A stretch of DNA of 13,220 nt from Bordetella parapertussis. Lineage in GTDB: Bacteria; Pseudomonadota; Gammaproteobacteria; Burkholderiales; Burkholderiaceae_C. Below, piece after piece: positions 9,538 to 13,220 of this stretch. The stretch spans positions 1 through 13,220 of the forward strand of contig CAMBXY010000029.1 of the NCBI GenBank assembly GCA_945871945.1, written 5' to 3'. Within the stretch, counting starts at the first letter, position 1. Each line of letters starts with the position of its first letter. The translations under genes were made by a program, and so were the position numbers. Below the pieces are notes generated by a model, which saw nothing but the letters and a program-made list of their open reading frames with translations, made no database searches and was not told the origin of the DNA.

Positions 9538-9554
9538 AACATGCAGGTAGCCGA
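9449..9554. promoter_or_regulatory. Divergent intergenic region between methyltransferase and pteridine-reductase-like SDR
   Basis: These 106 bases separate two divergently transcribed genes, so promoters for both the minus-strand run and the plus-strand pterin/ttcA run should lie here or in the flanking coding ends. The best single promoter-like element I see is TACAAT on the minus strand (complement of 9478-9483), a five-of-six match to the sigma-70 -10 box, which would start transcription roughly 20-25 bases before the methyltransferase ATG. No convincing -35 hexamer stands at the right spacing. For the plus strand I cannot name a good -10/-35 pair. A perfect inverted repeat flanks most of the region and is listed separately. 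The promoter content is inferred from gene orientation. Confidence 0.45.
9544..9550 (+). promoter_or_regulatory. Ribosome binding site of the SDR gene
   Basis: CAGGTAG, with the AGG core about 7 bases upstream of the ATG at 9555-9557, is a moderate Shine-Dalgarno match. It supports this start for the pteridine-reductase-like gene. Confidence 0.5.
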
Positions 9555-10346
9555 ATGAATCAAAGCCCTTGGGTCTTGGTGACGGGCGGCGCCAAAAGAT
9601 TGGGTCGCGAGTTCTGCTTGGCCTTTGCGCGTGCCGATTGGAATGTTGTTTGTCATTTCAACACCTCCGACACAGAAGCGCTAGAAACACAAGACATGGT
9701 GCATGGCTTGGGCAAGACCTGCGTTGTGCTCAAGCAGGATTTGTCGGCAGCTGATGCGCATGCCCACTTGCTGGACAAATGTGAATTGCAAGCCGGCCAG
9801 CTTCCCCAATGCATTGTGAACAATGCCTCGGTTTTTTCAATGGACGACGCAGCCTCCAGCAGCGCGGCTGTTTTGCAAATGCATTTTCAAACCAACACGG
9901 TGGTGCCTTTGCTGCTGGCCAATTCGTTAGCGCTCAGAGCGAAAACAGCCGAACACCCTGCCAAGCATTTGTGTGTGATTCATGTGTTAGATCAAAAGGT
10001 GCACAACCTCAACCCCGATTATTTTTCCTACACCGTCAGCAAACTGGCGCTTGAAAGAAGCGTGGCCTTGCAAGCGCAGGCCTTGGCGCCCGTGGTTAGG
10101 GTTTGCGGTTTGTCGCCAGGTTTGAGTTACCTCAGCGGCGATCAAACCCAAGCAAACTTTGATCAAGCTTCAAAAGTTAATTTGCTGCAACGTCAAATTC
10201 AAACCGTTGATATTGCGCGCACGGCGGTTTTCATGGCGGAGAACGATGCTCTGACAGGTTGCACCATTCAAGTTGATAACGGACAACATTTGGTGCCGCT
10301 TACGCGAGATGTCATGTTCGCCATCAACCCACAGGTGGGTTCATGA
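9555..10346 (+). CDS. SDR family oxidoreductase, FolM/PTR1 pteridine-reductase type
   Basis: A 263-residue short-chain dehydrogenase/reductase. The nucleotide-binding motif is TGGAKRLG (T10-G17), the TGxxxRxG form that marks pteridine reductases rather than the usual TGxxxGxG. D62 (QDLS) and N89-N90-A91-S92 (NNAS) are the next SDR landmarks. The catalytic residues read as D146, Y159 and K163. The usual SDR serine is replaced by Asp, 13 residues before the Tyr, the same spacing I recall for E. coli FolM and Leishmania PTR1. FolM reduces dihydromonapterin, and weakly dihydrofolate, to the tetrahydro form with NADPH. SPGL at 187-190 follows the family pattern. The stop overlaps the next gene, a FolB homologue, by 4 bp (ATGA), which supports a pterin role. 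The exact substrate (dihydromonapterin, dihydrobiopterin or dihydrofolate) cannot be told from sequence. Confidence 0.87.
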   Translation: MNQSPWVLVTGGAKRLGREFCLAFARADWNVVCHFNTSDTEALETQDMVHGLGKTCVVLKQDLSAADAHAHLLDKCELQAGQLPQCIVNNASVFSMDDAASSSAAVLQMHFQTNTVVPLLLANSLALRAKTAEHPAKHLCVIHVLDQKVHNLNPDYFSYTVSKLALERSVALQAQALAPVVRVCGLSPGLSYLSGDQTQANFDQASKVNLLQRQIQTVDIARTAVFMAENDALTGCTIQVDNGQHLVPLTRDVMFAINPQVGS

Positions 10347-10753
10347 GTACATTGCTTGATTTCGCCGTTCTCGATGCGCGTTTGGCCACACACTGCCGGC
10401 TCATGAGTCTGCGCCAATTCGATCTTCCGGTTCGCATTGGGGTGCATGATTTCGAAAGAAGCGCAGCCCAGCGGATGTGGTTTGATGTCGATATATGTGT
10501 TCGCCTTGAACATGCGCCCGCAACTTCAGACGATATTTCTTCCACCCTCAACTATGATTTTTTGCGAGAGATGATTCAACAAACCGTAGGCGACGCGCAC
10601 CACGAGTTACAAGAAACGTTGTGCGACGCCCTCTTCAATCAACTCATGTCGCATCCACAGATCATGGCAGCACGCGTCAATACTTCAAAACCCGATGTCT
10701 ATCCCGACTGCCTGTCTATAGGCACCGAGCGTGTCGGCTGTAAAACTTGGTAG
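10343..10753 (+). CDS. folB: Dihydroneopterin aldolase (FolB-type)
   Basis: A 136-residue FolB-domain protein. Dihydroneopterin aldolase splits 7,8-dihydroneopterin into 6-hydroxymethyl-dihydropterin and glycolaldehyde in folate synthesis, and acts as a cytosolic octamer. Expected active-site residues are present: E38 in RIGVHDFE, Y71 in TLNYDF, E91 in ELQETL (pterin anchor) and K116 in TSKPDVYPDC (catalytic lysine). An internal ATG at 10403 (residue 21) would give a more usual length near 116. I keep the first ATG because it overlaps the SDR stop as ATGA, and because I recall Burkholderiales homologues carrying a similar LxDxRLxxCRxL leader. The next gene is a second, diverged FolB-domain protein. 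The fold and family are secure; aldolase versus epimerase activity is inferred. Confidence 0.87.
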   Translation: MSTLLDFAVLDARLATHCRLMSLRQFDLPVRIGVHDFERSAAQRMWFDVDICVRLEHAPATSDDISSTLNYDFLREMIQQTVGDAHHELQETLCDALFNQLMSHPQIMAARVNTSKPDVYPDCLSIGTERVGCKTW

Positions 10754-10765
10754 CAAGCTTTCCCT

Positions 10766-11134
10766 ATGCAAACAAGCCCTCAACAAATTCTTTCACTGAC
10801 TGGCCTGCGCTTTAACGCAGACTTGGGCATTTTGGCGCACGAAAAAAAAGCGCCCCAACCGATTCAGGTGGACGCTGAACTCAGCTTGGGCGCACAACCT
10901 CTTTTGCCCGAAGCCGACGATATCTACCGCGTCCTCGATTACCGCAAGGTGCGGCAAATCATCATCGATGAATGCACCGCCGAGCATGTCAACCTGCTTG
11001 AGACCATGATTGGCAAACTCTGCCACCGCTTAATGCAACTGCAAGGGGTGCAAGCGGTTCGGGTGAAAATCACCAAACTGGAAATTTTTGACGACTGCGA
11101 AGTCGCTATCCGCATGGAGGCGGGAACATGGTGA
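10766..11134 (+). CDS. Second FolB-domain protein (dihydroneopterin aldolase / FolX-like epimerase)
   Basis: A 122-residue FolB-domain protein, the usual length for FolB or FolX, 12 bp after the first FolB gene. Aligned landmarks are E26 (GILAHEK), Y59 (VLDYRK), E79 (NLLETM) and K104 (KITKLEIFDDCE), so the pterin-binding and catalytic positions are all kept. The lysine context is T-K-L rather than S-K-P, closer to FolX (dihydroneopterin triphosphate 2'-epimerase), but that alone does not decide the activity. The two proteins are clearly different, so this is not a recent duplicate. No clear ribosome binding site precedes the ATG; the frame has no earlier family-consistent start. The FolM-like gene upstream makes a monapterin route attractive, while a second aldolase remains equally possible. 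The ttcA gene follows after 3 bp. Confidence 0.85.
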   Translation: MQTSPQQILSLTGLRFNADLGILAHEKKAPQPIQVDAELSLGAQPLLPEADDIYRVLDYRKVRQIIIDECTAEHVNLLETMIGKLCHRLMQLQGVQAVRVKITKLEIFDDCEVAIRMEAGTW

Positions 11135-11137
11135 ACC

Positions 11138-12013
11138 ATGCACATTGAACGGGAAACCCAAAAACTCGAAAAACGCCTGTGCCGTCAGGTCGGCGAAGCC
11201 ATTGTTCAATACAACATGATTGAAGAAGGCGACAAAGTGATGGTCTGCATGTCGGGGGGCAAGGACAGCTACGGCATGCTGGATATTTTGTTGAAGATGA
11301 AAGCCCGCGCGCCCATCCATTTTGATTTGATCGCGGTCAATTTAGACCAAAAACAGCCTGGCTTTCCCGCGCATGTGCTGCCCGACTATCTCAGCACATT
11401 GGGCGTGCCCTTTCGCATCGAAACCCAAGACACCTATTCCATCGTCAAGCAAAAAATCCCCGAAGGCAAAACCATGTGCAGCCTGTGCAGTCGTTTGCGC
11501 CGTGGCATTTTGTACCGGGTGGCCGATGAAATAGGTGCAACCAAAATTGCCCTAGGTCATCACCGCGATGACATCTTGCAAACGTTTTTTCTGAATATGT
11601 TTTTTGCGGGCAAGTTGAAAAGCATGCCGCCCAAATTGGTCAGCGATGCGGGACACCATATCGTGATTCGCCCCTTGGCTTTTGTGGCTGAGCGCGACTT
11701 GGAACGCTGGGCCATGCACCGAGCGTTTCCCATCATTCCTTGCACTCTGTGCGGCAGCCAAGACGGCTTGCAGCGCCAGCAGGTGGGCAATATGCTTCGC
11801 GAATGGGAGAAAAAACACCCTGGTCGCTTGGACATCATGTTCAATTCATTGCAACATGTTGCGCCTTCGCATTTGCTAGACACCGAGCTGTTTGATTTTC
11901 AAAACCTCAAAACCACGGGGATGGCAGACGCCGATGGCGACACGGCTTTCGACCCCGAGAGTTTTGCCATGCCTGGCTTGGCAGGCATACAAACAGTGAC
12001 GCTGAGCAGCTAA
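11138..12013 (+). CDS. ttcA: tRNA 2-thiocytidine(32) synthetase TtcA
   Basis: A 291-residue PP-loop ATPase that thiolates cytidine 32 of certain tRNAs, using ATP, an oxygen-sensitive iron-sulfur cluster and sulfur delivered by a cysteine desulfurase. The N-terminus [20 protein letters not shown] and the ATP-pyrophosphatase loop SGGKDS (residues 39-44) are diagnostic. Two Cys-x-x-Cys pairs, C114/C117 ([12 protein letters not shown]) and C202/C205 (IPCTLCGSQ), include the cluster ligands. [21 protein letters not shown] (140-160, given without its last residue as [20 protein letters not shown]) is also typical. Length matches the family. A GGAGG at 11116-11120 lies 17 bases before the ATG, rather far for an efficient ribosome binding site, so coupling to the gene ending 3 bp upstream is likely. 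TtcA is the last gene of the plus-strand run and ends 2 bp from the convergent di-haem oxidoreductase. Confidence 0.97.
   Translation: MHIERETQKLEKRLCRQVGEAIVQYNMIEEGDKVMVCMSGGKDSYGMLDILLKMKARAPIHFDLIAVNLDQKQPGFPAHVLPDYLSTLGVPFRIETQDTYSIVKQKIPEGKTMCSLCSRLRRGILYRVADEIGATKIALGHHRDDILQTFFLNMFFAGKLKSMPPKLVSDAGHHIVIRPLAFVAERDLERWAMHRAFPIIPCTLCGSQDGLQRQQVGNMLREWEKKHPGRLDIMFNSLQHVAPSHLLDTELFDFQNLKTTGMADADGDTAFDPESFAMPGLAGIQTVTLSS
11969..11988. other. Hairpin-forming inverted repeat in the 3' end of ttcA
   Basis: ATGCCTG (11969-11975) and CAGGCAT (11982-11988) form a perfect 7-bp stem with a 6-base loop. It lies inside the last ttcA codons, and 28 bases past the stop of the convergent gene when read on the minus strand. 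Neither strand has a T-run after it, so it is not a canonical intrinsic terminator. It may still slow polymerase or protect 3' ends between the two convergent genes, or simply reflect the encoded MPGLAG. Confidence 0.3.
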
Positions 12014-12018
12014 GCTTA
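12011..12018. other. 8-bp palindrome carrying the stop codons of both convergent genes
   Basis: TAAGCTTA is a perfect palindrome. Its first three bases are the TAA stop of ttcA on the plus strand, and its last three are the complement of the TAA stop of the di-haem oxidoreductase on the minus strand. Only two bases separate the coding regions, so there is no conventional terminator space between these convergent genes. Confidence 0.7.
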
Positions 12019-13220
12019 AAGCGAGTTTAAAAATTCCAGCAAGTCTTGACGCTGCGGTGCAGGCAAGGCTGTGAATTTATCGCGAGAAGCTTGGGCCTCA
12101 CCGCCATGCCACACAATCGCTTCCAACAAATTGCGTGCGCGCCCATCATGCAAAAAAGACGTGCTGGCGCTCACCTGCTTAGATAAACCTATGCCCCACA
12201 AGGGTGGTGTGCGCCAATCGCTGCCGCTGGCCTTGAAATCGGGTCGTCCATCGGCCAAGTCGGGCCCCATGTCATGCAGCAGCAAATCGGTGTAGGGCCG
12301 TATGCGTTGGTTGGAAATTTGCGGCACTGCTGCATATTTGCCGGTGCGCCATTCAGCCACATGGCACAGGGCGCAACCCGTTGACACAAACAAAGCCTCG
12401 CCGCGCATGACTTCAGGTTTATCTGTGTGACGCTGCTTGGGTACTGCCAAGGCCTGCGTCCAAAATGTGATCGAGTCCCACAACTCGGGGCGCAATTCGG
12501 GCTTGGCACTTTTGATGGCGGCCAAGCATTCAAGCTGCACAGGTTGGCAATCGGTTTGCGGATAGACCGCAGAGGTGATGCCAATGTCGCTTGAAAAAGC
12601 CGCGGCAATATGCTGCTTGATGCTGGGCTGATTGGCCTTCCAACCAAAGCGCCCCATGACCTGTTTTTTGTTGATGTCATCGCGCACAAAGTTAGGCCGT
12701 CCATTAAGGCCTTGCGTTTTTTGCTGTTGCGCAACTTGCAAAATATCTTTTTCACTGATGGCTTCCAAGTAACCCAAACCCACCATGGCTTGGCTGTTAC
12801 GCAAAGACATCATCGCGCCCTCGGCCAAGGGGCCGAAGTTGGTTTTTTCAATACGCACTTGAGGCTGACGCAACTCTATGCGCTCACCATCGGGAAACGA
12901 AAAGGTTTTTGCTATCCAATCTATATAGACCTCGGCCTCCCCTGCACGCGCCTCGGGGTCTTTGCGGGTAACGATGTCAAACATTTGAATCTCTGTACCG
13001 TAATGCGGGTCGGGCTTGGGTGAGCCATGCGGCCCCTCGCCCGGCACCGAGATGCGCAGCACATGTTGAATCGGCAAAGCGCCACTGGCATCCAAGACCC
13101 GGCCACGACCTGCGTTGACATGGCAGGCAGCGCAGTTGGTGGCCAAAAACATCGGGCCTAAACCCCATTCGCCACCGGCCGGTCCGGGTTGAGACAAGTC
13201 CCACACCAAGGGAATGACGG
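12016..13220 (-). CDS. Di-haem oxidoreductase, putative peroxidase (DHOR/DUF1111), N-terminus beyond right edge
   Basis: The C-terminal 400 codons of a c-type cytochrome of the di-haem oxidoreductase family (COG3488), related to MauG and bacterial cytochrome c peroxidases and expected in the periplasm. Two CxxCH haem-binding motifs are visible: CAACH (13120-13134, followed by GRGR) and CALCH (12361-12375). Family signatures include RIRPYTDLLLHDMGPDLADG, WRTPPLWGIGLS, and the closing FLHDGRARNLLEAIVWHGGE just before the C-terminus. The frame is open to the window edge, so the signal peptide and first residues are missing. The TTG at 13207-13209 could be read as a start, but the codons before it are open and continue the domain. 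In related bacteria I recall such genes beside imelysin-type iron-uptake genes; that neighbourhood is not in view. The gene is convergent with ttcA. Electron donor and substrate are unknown. Confidence 0.93.
   Translation of the reverse strand, partial: VIPLVWDLSQPGPAGGEWGLGPMFLATNCAACHVNAGRGRVLDASGALPIQHVLRISVPGEGPHGSPKPDPHYGTEIQMFDIVTRKDPEARAGEAEVYIDWIAKTFSFPDGERIELRQPQVRIEKTNFGPLAEGAMMSLRNSQAMVGLGYLEAISEKDILQVAQQQKTQGLNGRPNFVRDDINKKQVMGRFGWKANQPSIKQHIAAAFSSDIGITSAVYPQTDCQPVQLECLAAIKSAKPELRPELWDSITFWTQALAVPKQRHTDKPEVMRGEALFVSTGCALCHVAEWRTGKYAAVPQISNQRIRPYTDLLLHDMGPDLADGRPDFKASGSDWRTPPLWGIGLSKQVSASTSFLHDGRARNLLEAIVWHGGEAQASRDKFTALPAPQRQDLLEFLNSL

Noticed and set aside
10140..10164. GATCAAA / TTTGATC inverted repeat inside the SDR gene
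   Set aside because: Seven-base arms in AT-rich coding sequence, with no positional link to a gene start; likely chance.
10403..10405. Internal ATG as the start of the first folB
   Set aside because: It would give a canonical length, but the first ATG overlaps the upstream stop as ATGA and the leader resembles Burkholderiales homologues. It remains a possible secondary start.
1..13220. Search by eye for tRNA, rRNA, CRISPR arrays, IS ends, integrase genes and riboswitches
   Set aside because: Nothing recognisable was seen; coding regions fill almost the whole window and the only non-coding gap over 30 bases is 9449-9554.

Overview
The window looks like a chromosomal segment of a Burkholderiales betaproteobacterium, most likely a Comamonadaceae member of the Limnohabitans/Rhodoferax kind. 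This is judged from the MidA-like methyltransferase, pteridine-reductase-type SDR, FolB and TtcA neighbourhood, the moderately GC-rich base use and the very tight gene packing. I see no phage, IS, CRISPR, tRNA or rRNA sequence. It reads as ordinary chromosome with no obvious island.

Region 1 (1-9448, minus strand, read right to left). A run of six co-directional genes: a MidA/NDUFAF7-type methyltransferase, a 64-residue DUF2905 membrane protein, then a tripartite RND efflux operon of mdtA (membrane fusion protein), mdtB and mdtC (two different permease subunits) and a NodT-type outer-membrane lipoprotein cut by the left window edge. The three junctions inside the efflux operon are all 4-bp ATGA overlaps. 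The gap before DUF2905 is 4 bp and the gap before mdtA is 28 bp. The layout resembles mdtABC of Escherichia coli with a dedicated outer-membrane channel added, as in Pseudomonas muxABC-opmB. No regulator gene or two-component system is in view.

Region 2 (9449-9554). A 106-bp divergent intergenic region. It carries a perfect 10-bp inverted repeat (ACTTGAATTA read outward on each strand), with one copy in front of each divergent gene.

Region 3 (9555-12013, plus strand). Four packed genes: an SDR with the TGxxxRxG motif and Asp-Tyr-Lys triad of pteridine reductases (FolM/PTR1 type), two different FolB-domain proteins in tandem, and ttcA (tRNA 2-thiocytidine synthetase). Reductase plus two FolB/FolX-like enzymes suggests reduced-pterin chemistry (folate and possibly tetrahydromonapterin).

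Region 4 (12016-13220, minus strand). The C-terminal 400 residues of a di-haem oxidoreductase (DHOR/DUF1111, MauG/cytochrome c peroxidase-like), convergent with ttcA and separated from it by 2 bp. Its N-terminus is beyond the right edge.

No clearly new biological system was found. The points most worth checking are the tandem FolB/FolX pair with a FolM-like reductase, the symmetrical repeat in the divergent promoter region, and whether the efflux operon is read through from the methyltransferase promoter.
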